A DNA stretch of 14,139 nt from Candidatus Omnitrophota bacterium (GTDB lineage Bacteria > Omnitrophota > Koll11 > Aquiviventales > Aquiviventaceae), in NCBI GenBank assembly GCA_016196415.1, contig JACPXS010000145.1, positions 1 through 14,139 on the forward strand, written 5' to 3'. The notes under the pieces are model-generated. The model ran no database searches, was not told the origin of the DNA, and saw nothing but the letters and a program-made list of their open reading frames with translations. The number at the start of each line of letters is the position of its first letter. Within the stretch, counting starts at the first letter, position 1. Below, piece by piece: positions 1 to 8,318 of the stretch. Both the position numbers and the translations under genes were made by a program.

Positions 1-880
<880 letters not shown>

Positions 881-882
<2 letters not shown>

Positions 883-957
883 GTGGCGAGTGGCGAGTGG
901 CGCACCGCCGACCAGCACTCCGCACTCCGCACTCCGCACTCCGCACTCGACACTGAC
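881..957. repeat. Inverted arrays of tandem 7-mers between tuf and rpmG
   Basis: The gap starts with three exact head-to-tail copies of GAGTGGC (881-901), the first overlapping the tuf stop codon. After a 14-base spacer come four exact copies of CACTCCG (916-943) and two decayed copies, CACTCGA and CACTGAC (944-957). The right array stops one base before the rpmG ATG. GAGTG and CACTC are complementary, so the arms can pair as 5-bp helices separated by 2x2 mismatches and can slip between registers. No T-run follows, so it is not a standard intrinsic terminator. The array occupies the place where an rpmG ribosome binding site would be expected, and none is visible. It resembles cyanobacterial short tandemly repeated repetitive (STRR) heptamers in form; that link is an inference. 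Confidence 0.85.
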
Positions 958-958
958 G

Positions 959-1111
959 ATGGCACAGGACCAAGCGACGCTGGCATGCACAGAGTGCCAG
1001 CGGCGCAACTATCATACGAGCAAGAACAAAAAGAACGTCCCGGATCGACTGGAATTGAACCGGTATTGCAAGTGGTGCCGCAAGCATACGCTCCATCGAG
1101 AGACCAAATGA
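959..1111 (+). CDS. rpmG: 50S ribosomal protein L33, zinc-ribbon form
   Basis: L33 is a small protein of the large ribosomal subunit near the E site. The 50-residue length is normal. It contains two Cys pairs, C10-x2-C13 (CTEC) and C37-x2-C40 (CKWC), so it is the zinc-binding (C+) form rather than the cysteine-free form. [10 protein letters not shown] and [10 protein letters not shown] are typical of the family. ATG 959 was chosen because the protein then has the family N-terminus; an upstream in-frame extension would translate the 7-mer repeat. No Shine-Dalgarno sequence precedes the start, since the upstream bases are CACTC-type repeats. Translation may therefore depend on coupling to tuf or on an unstructured start. 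It sits between tuf and tRNA-Trp, a common position ahead of secE-nusG. Confidence 0.96.
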   Translation: MAQDQATLACTECQRRNYHTSKNKKNVPDRLELNRYCKWCRKHTLHRETK

Positions 1112-1129
1112 TCATGGACCGCTTGGCAA

Positions 1130-1203
1130 AGGAGCGTCGGTTAATGGCAAACCACCGGTCTCCAAAACCGGGACTGCAGGTTCGACTCCTGCCGCTCCTG
1201 CCA
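1130..1203 (+). tRNA. trnW: tRNA-Trp, anticodon CCA
   Basis: A full cloverleaf can be drawn. The acceptor stem is AGGAGCG (1130-1136) with CGCTCCT (1193-1199). The D stem GGTT/AACC (1139-1142, 1150-1153) encloses loop AATGGCA. The anticodon stem CCGGT/ACCGG (1155-1159, 1167-1171) encloses loop CTCCAAA, with anticodon CCA at 1162-1164, which reads UGG. The variable loop is GACT, and the T arm GCAGG/CCTGC (1176-1180, 1188-1192) encloses TTCGACT. The discriminator is G1200, and the 3' CCA is encoded at 1201-1203. All stems are fully paired. tRNA-Trp just before secE-nusG is a widespread arrangement; it lies 18 bases after rpmG and is probably cut from the same transcript. Confidence 0.97.
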
Positions 1204-1253
1204 CCGTTCGATGCGGCGGGAAGGGGCGTGCCGGAAGCTGTGAGGGTTGCGGC

Positions 1254-1454
1254 GTGGTAATGGCAGCGCCCTTGTCGCGCGTCGCAGGGTTTTTGCTCAG
1301 CGTCCGTGAAGAGCTGAAACAGGTATCCTGGCCGAGCCGCAGCGAGTTGTTTGGTTCGGTCGTTGTCGTCTTTGTCGGCGTTGTGTTGCTGGCCAGCTTC
1401 ATCAGCATCTGCGATTTTGTGTTATCCAAAGCCGCGCAACTTCTGTTGCGGTGA
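1254..1454 (+). CDS. secE: Preprotein translocase subunit SecE
   Basis: SecE is the small essential membrane subunit that clamps SecY in the SecYEG protein channel. The product is about 64-66 residues, the length of the short single-helix SecE found outside enteric bacteria. The conserved amphipathic segment REELKQVSWPSRSEL precedes one hydrophobic membrane helix (about residues 32-56, containing VVVVFVGVVLLASF). GTG 1254 is 7 bases after GAGGG (1242-1246), good Shine-Dalgarno spacing; ATG 1260 is the alternative and gives a 64-residue protein starting MAAPLSR. It is followed after 55 bases by nusG, the usual secE-nusG pair. The product is certain and the exact start is not. Confidence 0.95.
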   Translation: MVMAAPLSRVAGFLLSVREELKQVSWPSRSELFGSVVVVFVGVVLLASFISICDFVLSKAAQLLLR

Positions 1455-1509
1455 ACATTCGCCCAGGCTTCCTCCCCGGGTGACCCGAACTGATTGAGAC
1501 AGAGGCGTA

Positions 1510-2085
1510 GTGTCATTGTCACGAGGCGAGCCTGCCGTGGTCACTGAGTCGACCGGAATCAAACAGTGGTATATCATCCACACCCAAACCGGGCAGGAGC
1601 TGAAAGTCAAGGGCAGCCTGGAGAGCAAGATCCAGCAAGGGTTGGCTGGAGGACGCGTTGGCACCGTCTTGGTCCCGACCGAACGAGTCACGGAAGTCCG
1701 AGGCGGCAAGAAACGGATCTCCGAGCGGAAATTTTTCCCCGGCTACCTCTTGGTTGAAATGGAGATGACGGACGAGAGCTGGCATCTGGTCCGCACGACC
1801 CCTGGCGTCACTGGGTTTATTGGAGCGGGCCGACGTCCGGTTTCGTTGTCGCAAGACGAGGTGGCGGAAATCCTCCGGCAGACTGAGGAGCGCAAGGATA
1901 AGCCGACCCCTCGGGTGACGTTCCAGAAAGGGGAAGGAGTGCGGGTCATTGAGGGGCCGTTTACCAATTTCAGCGGCGTCATCGAGGAAGTGAACATCGC
2001 TCGCGGGAAGTTGAAGGTCTTGGTGTCAATTTTTGGCCGGCAAACGCCGGTGGAGTTGGAGTTCTGGCAGGTTGAACGCCTGTAG
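1510..2085 (+). CDS. nusG: Transcription termination/antitermination protein NusG
   Basis: NusG binds the clamp of RNA polymerase, suppresses pausing, and links polymerase to Rho or to ribosomal protein S10. The NGN domain covers roughly residues 18-120, with KQWYIIHTQTGQE, the signature SERKFFPGYLLVEM, and SWHLVRTTPGVTGFIG. The KOW domain follows, with FQKGEGVRVIEGPF and LVSIFGRQTPVELEF. GTG 1510 gives 191 residues. GTG 1537, ten bases after GAGG (1523-1526), gives 182, closer to E. coli NusG (181), so the true start may be 1537. The 55-base gap from secE contains an interrupted palindrome, CGGGT-G-ACCCG (1477-1487). The TAG stop forms the outer edge of a long inverted repeat reaching towards rplK. 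Confidence 0.97.
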   Translation: MSLSRGEPAVVTESTGIKQWYIIHTQTGQELKVKGSLESKIQQGLAGGRVGTVLVPTERVTEVRGGKKRISERKFFPGYLLVEMEMTDESWHLVRTTPGVTGFIGAGRRPVSLSQDEVAEILRQTEERKDKPTPRVTFQKGEGVRVIEGPFTNFSGVIEEVNIARGKLKVLVSIFGRQTPVELEFWQVERL

Positions 2086-2186
2086 AAGTGGCGCAGTGGC
2101 AACGTGGCTGAGTGGGCTGGACGATGCGGTTCGACAACACGAGGCACGTGATGCGGTTAAATGGCAGGTGGCGGCTGCGCCACTTC
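2085..2186 (+). promoter_or_regulatory. Alternative hairpins in the nusG-rplK leader
   Basis: GAAGTGGCGCAG (2085-2096) and CTGCGCCACTTC (2175-2186) are perfect 12-base reverse complements around a 78-base loop. The right arm can instead pair locally: GTGGCG (2168-2173), loop GCTG, CGCCAC (2178-2183), extended by a G-T and an A-T pair. The two folds share bases 2178-2185 and cannot coexist. The loop also holds a direct repeat, GATGCGGTT, at 2123-2131 and 2150-2158. rplK starts 26 bases after the right arm. In E. coli, L1 represses the L11 operon through the rplK leader; whether L1 binds here cannot be told from sequence alone. No T-run makes either fold a classical terminator. The repeats are certain; a regulatory role is inferred. 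Confidence 0.5.
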
Positions 2187-2211
2187 GCGACGTAGGCGCT
2201 TCGTTACACAA

Positions 2212-2640
2212 ATGGCAGTCAAGAAGGTTAAAGCCATGATCAAGCTCTACTGCCCGGCCGGACAGGCGAACCCTGCGCCGCCGGTTGGCCCGGCGCTTGG
2301 GCAGCATGGGGTCAATATCATGGAGTTCTGTAAGAAGTTCAACGAGATGACCAAGGGCAAAGAAGGCTTAATCTTGCCTGCCATTATTACCGTCTATGAA
2401 GATCGCTCCTTTACCTTCGTGGTGAAAAGCCCGCCGGTGTCAATCCTGTTGAAGCAGGCCTGTGGGATCGCCAAGGCTTCTGGAAACACGCCCCGCGAAA
2501 AGGCCGGTCAGGTCAGTCGGACCCAGCTTGTTGAAATCGCCAAGCAGAAACAGCAAGACCTCAACGCCCATGACCTTGACGCGGCGGCCAGCATGGTGGC
2601 AGGAACCGCGCGCAGCATGGGCATCGATGTGGCGGACTAA
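2212..2640 (+). CDS. rplK: 50S ribosomal protein L11
   Basis: L11 binds the 23S rRNA GTPase-associated region at the base of the L7/L12 stalk. ATG 2212 gives 142 residues, the same as E. coli L11, starting [13 protein letters not shown]. The N-terminal domain carries the proline-rich segment [20 protein letters not shown], where thiostrepton binds in sensitive species. The rRNA-binding C-terminal domain contains [12 protein letters not shown] and ends [17 protein letters not shown]. An upstream in-frame ATG at 2161 was rejected because it would translate the hairpin region and add 17 residues the family lacks. No clear Shine-Dalgarno site is visible before 2212. rplA follows after 10 bases, the normal L11-L1 pair. 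Confidence 0.98.
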   Translation: MAVKKVKAMIKLYCPAGQANPAPPVGPALGQHGVNIMEFCKKFNEMTKGKEGLILPAIITVYEDRSFTFVVKSPPVSILLKQACGIAKASGNTPREKAGQVSRTQLVEIAKQKQQDLNAHDLDAAASMVAGTARSMGIDVAD

Positions 2641-2650
2641 GCGCGAGCCG

Positions 2651-3358
2651 ATGTCGAGCAAACGGTTTGCGAAAGCGGCTGCGCTGGTGGAACGGGGGAC
2701 CGCGTACGCCCTCGATCAAGCGGTGGCCCTCTTACAGGACCTCCCGGCGGTGAAATTTGACGAACGTGTCGAGCTCTCCGTCTCGCTGACCATTGATCCA
2801 AAAAAAACCGACCAGGTGGTGCGAGGAACCGTGACACTTCCGCATGGAACCGGCAAGACCCGGCGGGTGGCCGTCTTCTGTAAAGGCGAGGATGAGCTTC
2901 GCGCCAAAGAAGCGGGGGCGGATGTGGTGGGCGCGGCGGATCTCGTGGAAAAGGTTCAGGGCGGATGGCTTGAGTTTGACGTAGCGGTGGCCACCCCGGA
3001 TCTCATGCGGGAGGTATCGCGGCTCGGCAAGATTCTCGGGCCCCGGGGATTAATGCCCAACCCGAAAGCGGGCACCGTCACTCCCGACGTGGCCAAGGCG
3101 ATCAAAGAGCTTCAGCAAGGGAAAGTCGAATTCAAAATGGATAAGCTGGCCAACATCCATCTAGTGATCGGCAAGCGCTCGTTTCAGGCGCAGCAGCTTG
3201 TCGAAAATAGCCGTACGGCCATGGACGCCATTGTCCGAGCGCGGCCCTCAACGGTCAAGGGCCGGATGATCCGGCGGATGAGCCTGTCCAGCACCATGAG
3301 CCCCGGCATTCCGTTGAAGATCGAAGGGCTTGAAGCCGACAGCTCACAAGAAGAATAG
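2651..3358 (+). CDS. rplA: 50S ribosomal protein L1
   Basis: L1 forms the mobile stalk on the E-site side of the large subunit and helps release deacylated tRNA; in several bacteria it also represses its own operon by binding mRNA. The 235-residue length matches the family (234 in E. coli). Diagnostic segments are [20 protein letters not shown] near the start, [19 protein letters not shown], and a C-terminal [23 protein letters not shown] 2651 gives the family N-terminus MSSKRFAKA; no strong Shine-Dalgarno site precedes it. A run of eight A (2800-2807) encodes the conserved PKKT. The stop is only 2 bases before rplJ, so the L11-L1 and L10-L12 pairs read as one unit. Confidence 0.98.
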   Translation: MSSKRFAKAAALVERGTAYALDQAVALLQDLPAVKFDERVELSVSLTIDPKKTDQVVRGTVTLPHGTGKTRRVAVFCKGEDELRAKEAGADVVGAADLVEKVQGGWLEFDVAVATPDLMREVSRLGKILGPRGLMPNPKAGTVTPDVAKAIKELQQGKVEFKMDKLANIHLVIGKRSFQAQQLVENSRTAMDAIVRARPSTVKGRMIRRMSLSSTMSPGIPLKIEGLEADSSQEE

Positions 3359-3360
3359 CG

Positions 3361-3990
3361 ATGGCGAACGTCGGCCAGTTTGTCAAGGAATCCGTCGTTG
3401 AGGAAATGACCACCCAACTCTCCCAGCGACCAAACGTCTTTGTCACCTCGCTCAAGAGCCTGTCCGCTCCAGAGGCCGATACCCTGCGCCAGAGGTTGTC
3501 GACGACGCAGTCGCGACTCTTGGTCATCAAACGGAGTCTCGGGCACCGGGCCGTCCAACGGCTCCAGCTTCCAGGGCTCGCTGAGCTGTTGGAGGGATCG
3601 GTGGGGTTTGTGCTCTCCGGAGCGGATGTGCTGCAGACGGCGAAACTCCTTGTCGAATTTCGCAAGACCCATGAGGAGCAAGTCGCACTCCGCGGGGCCA
3701 TCATTGAAGGACAGTTGCTCGATGCACCGCGCGTCGAGGCGCTGGCCCAGCTGCCGCCCAAGCCGATCCTCCTGGCTCAGGTCGTGGCGACGGTCGAGGC
3801 GCCTATCGCCAATCTCATCGGCACCATTGAGCAGGTGATCGGGGATGTCATGGACGCCGTGGAACAGCGCACTCAGCAGCGGCAACAGGAGCCGCCGCCG
3901 GCATCTTCGGCGGCAGTCATCCCTGCGCCACCAACCCCGACATCCGGATCGTCAACGGAGCAGGCTCCGCCGTCAGCGGGCCCTGTGTGA
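3361..3990 (+). CDS. rplJ: 50S ribosomal protein L10 with a Pro/Ser-rich C-terminal tail
   Basis: L10 anchors L7/L12 dimers to the ribosome through a long C-terminal helix. The rRNA-binding N-terminal domain is recognisable: [20 protein letters not shown], then [11 protein letters not shown] in place of the more usual RNTLARRA motif, and GSVGFVLS. The helix for L12 (about residues 140-176) includes [20 protein letters not shown]. At 209 residues it is longer than E. coli L10 (165). Residues 177-209 are a low-complexity tail of Pro, Ser, Ala and Thr with no expected fold. It starts 2 bases after rplA, so there is no intergenic space for an L10 leader RNA. The TGA stop lies in the palindrome TGTGTGA-G-TCACACA (3984-3998). 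The identification is secure; the helix boundary is approximate. Confidence 0.97.
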   Translation: MANVGQFVKESVVEEMTTQLSQRPNVFVTSLKSLSAPEADTLRQRLSTTQSRLLVIKRSLGHRAVQRLQLPGLAELLEGSVGFVLSGADVLQTAKLLVEFRKTHEEQVALRGAIIEGQLLDAPRVEALAQLPPKPILLAQVVATVEAPIANLIGTIEQVIGDVMDAVEQRTQQRQQEPPPASSAAVIPAPPTPTSGSSTEQAPPSAGPV

Positions 3991-3998
3991 GTCACACA
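3984..3998. repeat. 15-base palindrome over the rplJ stop codon
   Basis: TGTGTGA, a central G, and TCACACA form a perfect interrupted palindrome whose left half contains the rplJ TGA. A one-base centre is too tight for an RNA hairpin without opening inner pairs, so as a feature it looks more like a DNA operator shape. It may be chance, and no bound protein can be proposed. Confidence 0.3.
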
Positions 3999-4018
3999 AG
4001 GACACATGAACACTCAAC

Positions 4019-4024
4019 AGGAGG
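4019..4024 (+). promoter_or_regulatory. Strong Shine-Dalgarno site of rplL
   Basis: AGGAGG is the best ribosome binding site in the window. It is 10 bases before ATG 4035 and 4 bases before GTG 4029, so it favours ATG 4035 without excluding GTG. It fits the need for L7/L12 to be made in several copies per L10. It also argues against the longer reading from 3987, whose start lies upstream of this site. Confidence 0.75.
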
Positions 4025-4034
4025 AATCGTGACA

Positions 4035-4430
4035 ATGGCTGAGACGCTCACGAAGCGGGTGGGGGATGCGCTCAAGCTGACCGAAGAGATGACGGCGATC
4101 GAACTGGCCAGCTACGCGAAGGCGATGCGCGACAAGTTCGGCATCACGGCAGTACCAGTCGCCGTGGCGGCCGGTCCTGTCGCGGCGACGGGTGCGGGCG
4201 CGCCGGCGGCCGAGGAACAGACCTCCTTCGATGTCATTCTCGCCAATGCTGGCGCCAACAAGATTCAGGTCATCAAGGAGATTCGCAGCGTGACCAGCCT
4301 TGGCCTCAAGGAAGCGAAGGATCTCGTGGAGTCGGCCCCCAAGCCGGTCAAGACCGGCGTCAAGAAGGAAGAGGCGGAGGAGATCAAGAAGAAGCTGGAA
4401 GCCACCGGAGCGACCGTGCAGCTGAAGTAA
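4035..4430 (+). CDS. rplL: 50S ribosomal protein L7/L12
   Basis: L7/L12 dimers form the flexible stalk that recruits and stimulates the GTPase factors, including the EF-Tu and EF-G encoded at the two ends of this window. ATG 4035 gives 131 residues. The N-terminal dimerisation and L10-binding helices are about residues 1-40 ([17 protein letters not shown]). They are followed by an Ala/Gly/Pro/Val-rich hinge (about 41-60, [18 protein letters not shown]). The globular C-terminal domain contains [19 protein letters not shown], the factor-binding [11 protein letters not shown], and a KK-rich end. In-frame readings from GTG 3987 or GTG 4029 are possible, but 3987 would add residues unlike the family. 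A 30-base gap leads to rpoB. Confidence 0.97.
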   Translation: MAETLTKRVGDALKLTEEMTAIELASYAKAMRDKFGITAVPVAVAAGPVAATGAGAPAAEEQTSFDVILANAGANKIQVIKEIRSVTSLGLKEAKDLVESAPKPVKTGVKKEEAEEIKKKLEATGATVQLK

Positions 4431-4443
4431 GCGACCGTACTGC

Positions 4444-4450
4444 GAGGTGG
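4444..4450 (+). promoter_or_regulatory. Ribosome binding site of rpoB
   Basis: GAGGTGG lies 10 bases before ATG 4461. An ATG at 4451 is out of frame with rpoB, so this site and the conserved N-terminus fix 4461 as the start. No hairpin or promoter-like sequence is evident in the 30-base rplL-rpoB gap. Confidence 0.6.
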
Positions 4451-4460
4451 ATGACGTCCG

Positions 4461-7400
4461 ATGAGTAAAGTGGTCAGCTTTGCAAAACTCACTGAAGGCC
4501 TGGCACCGCCGGATCTCGTTGAGGTGCAAAAACGTTCCTACTGGGATTTTCTCCAGCTCGATGTGCAGAAGCACAAACGGCAGAGCGTTGGTCTGCAGGC
4601 CGCTTTCTTGGAAACCTTCCCGATCGAGAGCCCGGATAAAACCTACCGGCTCGAGTTCATCCACTACACATTAGGCAAGCCAAAGTATACGGTGAACGAA
4701 TGCCTTCGCAATGGGCTTTCATATGCCGCGCCGCTGAAAGTCAAGCTGCGGCTCATCGGACCGAAAGACGCAAAAGAGCAAGAAGTCTATTTCGGCGAAA
4801 TCCCGCTCATGACCGACGTGGGCACCTTTGTCATCAACGGCGATGAGCGGGTGGTGGTAAGCCAACTCCACCGGTCCCCGGGGGTCACCTGTGAAGTCAC
4901 CGTGCATCCGACCGGCAAGCGGCTCTTCTCCGCGAGGGTGATTCCGTACCGGGGCGCCTGGGTGGAGCTGGACTTCGACATGACCGATGTGCTCCATGTG
5001 TCCATCGACCGTCGGCGAAAGATTGTCGGCACCATCTTGCTGCGGGCGTTAGGCTATTCGACTGATGAGGATATCCTGAACGCGTTTGGCAAGACCGAAA
5101 CCGTGAGTTTCAGCGATCCGGCTGACCTCAAGCCGTTGGTGGGGAGCTTCCTGGGGGAGCGGATCGCCGATGGCGCAACCGGGCGCCTGGTGCTCCGGGC
5201 CGGCACAAAGATCACCGAGGAATGGCTCGACACGATCTGGCAAAGCGGAAAGCGAGAGCTCAAGCTGGTGAGCGATGCGCCCATCGAAATCCTGAAGACC
5301 CTGGAAAAAGACCACACGACAAACCGCCAAGAAGCGCTCCTGGACATTTTCCGCCGGCTCCGCCCGGGCGATCTCGTGAACCTTCCCTCGGCGGAAACGC
5401 TCATTCAGCGCCTGTTTTTGGATCCGCGCCGCTATGATCTCGGCAACGTTGGCCGCTACGTGCTCAACCGAAAACTCGGGATGAATGAGCCGCTTGCGTC
5501 TCGACTGCTGAGCGGACACACCATCGTGCAGGTCATCACCTACCTTCTGGGACTGCGCCGCGGGGAAGGCGAGATCGACGACATCGATCATTTGGGAAAT
5601 CGGCGCGTCCGCTCGGTCGGCGAGCTGGTCTACCATCAATTCCGGGTCGGGCTTGAGCGCCTTGAGCGGACCATCCGAGAGCGGATGGCGGTCTATGACC
5701 TTGAGAAGGTCATGCCGCATACCCTCGTGAACTTCAAGCTCGTGGCATCGGTGGTGCGCGATTTCTTCGCGCGCTCACAGCTCTCGCAGTTCATGGATCA
5801 GACCAATCCCTTGGCGGAGCTCACGCACAAGCGACGGCTCTCAGCCCTAGGCCCCGGCGGGCTCTCAAGAGAGCGGGCGGGCTTTGAAGTCCGGGACGTC
5901 CACCCGTCTCACTATGGGCGGATCTGCCCCATTGAGACGCCAGAAGGGCCCAACATCGGGCTCATCTCGAGCCTCACCGTGTTTGCCCGCATCAATGAAC
6001 ACGGGTTTATTGAGACCCCCTACCGGAAAGTTCAGGCCGGCGTCGTCACCAACCACATCGACTACCTGACCGCCGATCTCGAGGATCGGCATACCATTGC
6101 CCAAGCCAGCAGCCCGCTCACGAAGAGCAATCGATTCGTGGAAGAGGCCCCCAGCTGTCGCCATCGCGGAAACATCGTTCGGATCCCCCCATCGCAAATC
6201 GAGTACATGGACGTCTCCCCCAACCAGACCCTGAGTATCGCTGCCGCCCTGATTCCCTTCCTTGAGCACGATGATGCCAACCGGGCCTTGATGGGATCTA
6301 ACATGCAACGCCAAGCGGTCCCGTTGATGACCACTGAACCACCGCTCGTCACCACGGGGATCGAGCACCGCGTTGCGGTGGATGCTGGAGCGTGCGTGGT
6401 CGCGAAAGAAGACGGCGTGGTCAGCTACGCCGATGCCCGGCGTATCGTCATCGGTCGCCATACCTACGAACTCAAAAAATTCCAGCGCTCCAACGCGAAC
6501 ACCTGCCTCAACCAACGCGCCACCGTCGAACCGGGAGACAAAATCAAGGCAGGGCAGGTGATTGCCGATGGCCCAGCAACCAGCCAAGGCGTGTTGGCGC
6601 TGGGACGGGATGTCCTGGTGGCGTTCATGCCATGGCGCGGGTACAACTTTGAGGACGCCATCCTCATCAGCCAGAGGCTCGTGAAAGACGATACCTTCAC
6701 GTCGGTTCATATCGAGGAATTTGAAATGGAAGCCCGCGAGACGCGGCTTGGCAATGAAGAAATCACGCGCGACATTCCGAACATCGGCGAAGAGGCGCTC
6801 AAAGATCTTGATGAGCAGGGGATTGTCCGCATCGGGGCGGAGGTCGGACCCCGCAGCGTGCTGGTCGGCAAGGTGACCCCGAAGAGCGAGAGCGAGCTTA
6901 CCCCGGAGGAGAAGTTGCTGCGCGCCATTTTTGGCGAGAAGGCGGAAGACGTTCGCGATACCAGCCTACGCGTCCCGGCAGGCGTTGAAGGCATCGTGAT
7001 TGATGTGAAGATCCTGACGCGCAAAGGCGCGCGGCCAAAATCGAAGCCCGAGCAGCAACAAGAACATGAGCAGATCGAAGCCATTCGGAAACAGTACGGG
7101 GTCCAGATCGCCCGTCTCGCCGAGGAGCGGCTTGGGAAGCTTGTCAAACTCCTGGAAGGGAAGAAGCTTGCCGCATCGTTGTGCGAGCTCGATTCCGGGG
7201 ATACGCTCATCGAGGCGGGGCGGACGGTGAAACTCAGCGATGTCAACAAACTCAGCCGCTGCGATTTCAGCGACGTCAAGCTCCACGATGAGCCTGCCCT
7301 GGAAGCGGAAATTCGTCGGGTGGCCGAATTCTTCGATGAGTCCATCCGCGAGCTGCGCGCGGAAGAGGATTTAGAAATCGACAAGATTAAACGCGGAGAT

Positions 7401-8318
7401 GAGCTGCCCCCGGGTGTCCTGAAGCGGGTGGTGGTCCAGATCGCCTCGAAGCGGAAGGTCCAAGTCGGCGATAAGATGGCCGGCCGCCATGGCAACAAAG
7501 GGGTCATTGCCAAGATCCTTCCGGACCCCGACATGCCCCTCCTGCCGGACGGCACCCCTGTTGAAATCGTCCTCAATCCGCTGGGGGTTCCCTCACGGAT
7601 GAACGTGGGCCAGCTCCTGGAAACCCATCTCGGCTGGGCGGCAAAGGTGCTGGGATTCCATGCCGTCAGCCCGGTGTTTAACGGCGCCACCGAGGAAGAG
7701 ATTCACGAGCAGCTCAAGCGAGCCAAACTCCCCCTGAACGGAAAGATCCGGTTGCGCGATGGGTTTACCGGAGAGCCGTTTGATCAGGAAACCGTCGTGG
7801 GATACCTCCAGATGATCAAGCTCGTCCACCTGGTGGATGACAAGATCCACGCGCGCTCCATCGGTCCGTATTCGCTGGTGACGCAGCAGCCGCTCGGAGG
7901 GAAAGCGCAGTTTGGCGGCCAGCGGTTTGGCGAAATGGAAGTCTGGGCGCTGGAGGCGTACGGCGCGGCCTACACCTTGCAAGAGCTTCTGACGGTGAAG
8001 AGCGACGACGTCCTTGGGCGCACACGGGCCTATGAAGCGGTGGTCAAAGGCGAGCACGCCCTGGCCCCGTCGGTTCCTGAGTCCTTCAACGTGCTCGTCA
8101 AGGAACTTCAAGGGCTCAGCCTGGATGTCCGGCTGGAGCGCCGCGAGCATGTCGTCACAGGAGAGGAGCTGTTTGAAAAACTGGTGAAACGCGAGCTGGA
8201 GCAACCGACGTCGCCGTTTGGCGCTTCGCTGCCGAACGGGCAACGCGCGGAAACCAAGCCCTCATCGAAGCGTGCGGCAACCTCCCCGCCCTCTGATTCC
8301 GCGAAGGCCACGCCATGA
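4461..8318 (+). CDS. rpoB: DNA-directed RNA polymerase subunit beta
   Basis: Beta forms one jaw of RNA polymerase and part of its active site. The 1285 residues start [10 protein letters not shown]. The fork/rifampicin region is conserved: [20 protein letters not shown] begins at residue 439. Positions equivalent to E. coli Q513, D516, H526 and S531 (Q443, D446, H456, S461) are all wild type, so no classic rifampicin-resistance change is seen. [12 protein letters not shown] and the active-site [10 protein letters not shown] (from K1005) are intact. Residues about 855-975, a charged helical stretch between [10 protein letters not shown] and [10 protein letters not shown], correspond to the SI2 insertion of E. 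coli beta. The clamp end includes [20 protein letters not shown]. After about residue 1246 comes a Ser/Pro/Lys/Ala-rich tail without family similarity. The last codons overlap the rpoC start by 4 bases, implying translational coupling. Confidence 0.99.
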   Translation: MSKVVSFAKLTEGLAPPDLVEVQKRSYWDFLQLDVQKHKRQSVGLQAAFLETFPIESPDKTYRLEFIHYTLGKPKYTVNECLRNGLSYAAPLKVKLRLIGPKDAKEQEVYFGEIPLMTDVGTFVINGDERVVVSQLHRSPGVTCEVTVHPTGKRLFSARVIPYRGAWVELDFDMTDVLHVSIDRRRKIVGTILLRALGYSTDEDILNAFGKTETVSFSDPADLKPLVGSFLGERIADGATGRLVLRAGTKITEEWLDTIWQSGKRELKLVSDAPIEILKTLEKDHTTNRQEALLDIFRRLRPGDLVNLPSAETLIQRLFLDPRRYDLGNVGRYVLNRKLGMNEPLASRLLSGHTIVQVITYLLGLRRGEGEIDDIDHLGNRRVRSVGELVYHQFRVGLERLERTIRERMAVYDLEKVMPHTLVNFKLVASVVRDFFARSQLSQFMDQTNPLAELTHKRRLSALGPGGLSRERAGFEVRDVHPSHYGRICPIETPEGPNIGLISSLTVFARINEHGFIETPYRKVQAGVVTNHIDYLTADLEDRHTIAQASSPLTKSNRFVEEAPSCRHRGNIVRIPPSQIEYMDVSPNQTLSIAAALIPFLEHDDANRALMGSNMQRQAVPLMTTEPPLVTTGIEHRVAVDAGACVVAKEDGVVSYADARRIVIGRHTYELKKFQRSNANTCLNQRATVEPGDKIKAGQVIADGPATSQGVLALGRDVLVAFMPWRGYNFEDAILISQRLVKDDTFTSVHIEEFEMEARETRLGNEEITRDIPNIGEEALKDLDEQGIVRIGAEVGPRSVLVGKVTPKSESELTPEEKLLRAIFGEKAEDVRDTSLRVPAGVEGIVIDVKILTRKGARPKSKPEQQQEHEQIEAIRKQYGVQIARLAEERLGKLVKLLEGKKLAASLCELDSGDTLIEAGRTVKLSDVNKLSRCDFSDVKLHDEPALEAEIRRVAEFFDESIRELRAEEDLEIDKIKRGDELPPGVLKRVVVQIASKRKVQVGDKMAGRHGNKGVIAKILPDPDMPLLPDGTPVEIVLNPLGVPSRMNVGQLLETHLGWAAKVLGFHAVSPVFNGATEEEIHEQLKRAKLPLNGKIRLRDGFTGEPFDQETVVGYLQMIKLVHLVDDKIHARSIGPYSLVTQQPLGGKAQFGGQRFGEMEVWALEAYGAAYTLQELLTVKSDDVLGRTRAYEAVVKGEHALAPSVPESFNVLVKELQGLSLDVRLERREHVVTGEELFEKLVKRELEQPTSPFGASLPNGQRAETKPSSKRAATSPPSDSAKATP

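Noticed and set aside
1477..1487. CGGGT-G-ACCCG palindrome between secE and nusG
   Set aside because: Short and common in GC-rich DNA; no promoter elements nearby to make it an operator.
2100..2136. tRNA-Ser-like stretch GTGGCTGAGTGG followed by GGTTCGAC
   Set aside because: The D-arm-like and T-loop-like pieces are too close together for an anticodon arm, and no acceptor stem can be drawn.
2800..2807. A AAA AAA slippery run in rplA
   Set aside because: The frame is right for a -1 shift, but the shifted frame ends after about 25 codons and the run encodes the conserved PKKT of L1, so it is most likely ordinary sequence.
6707..7690. Minus-strand open frame of 327 codons opposite rpoB
   Set aside because: Ser/Arg-rich translation typical of an antisense shadow; RpoB is intact on the other strand.
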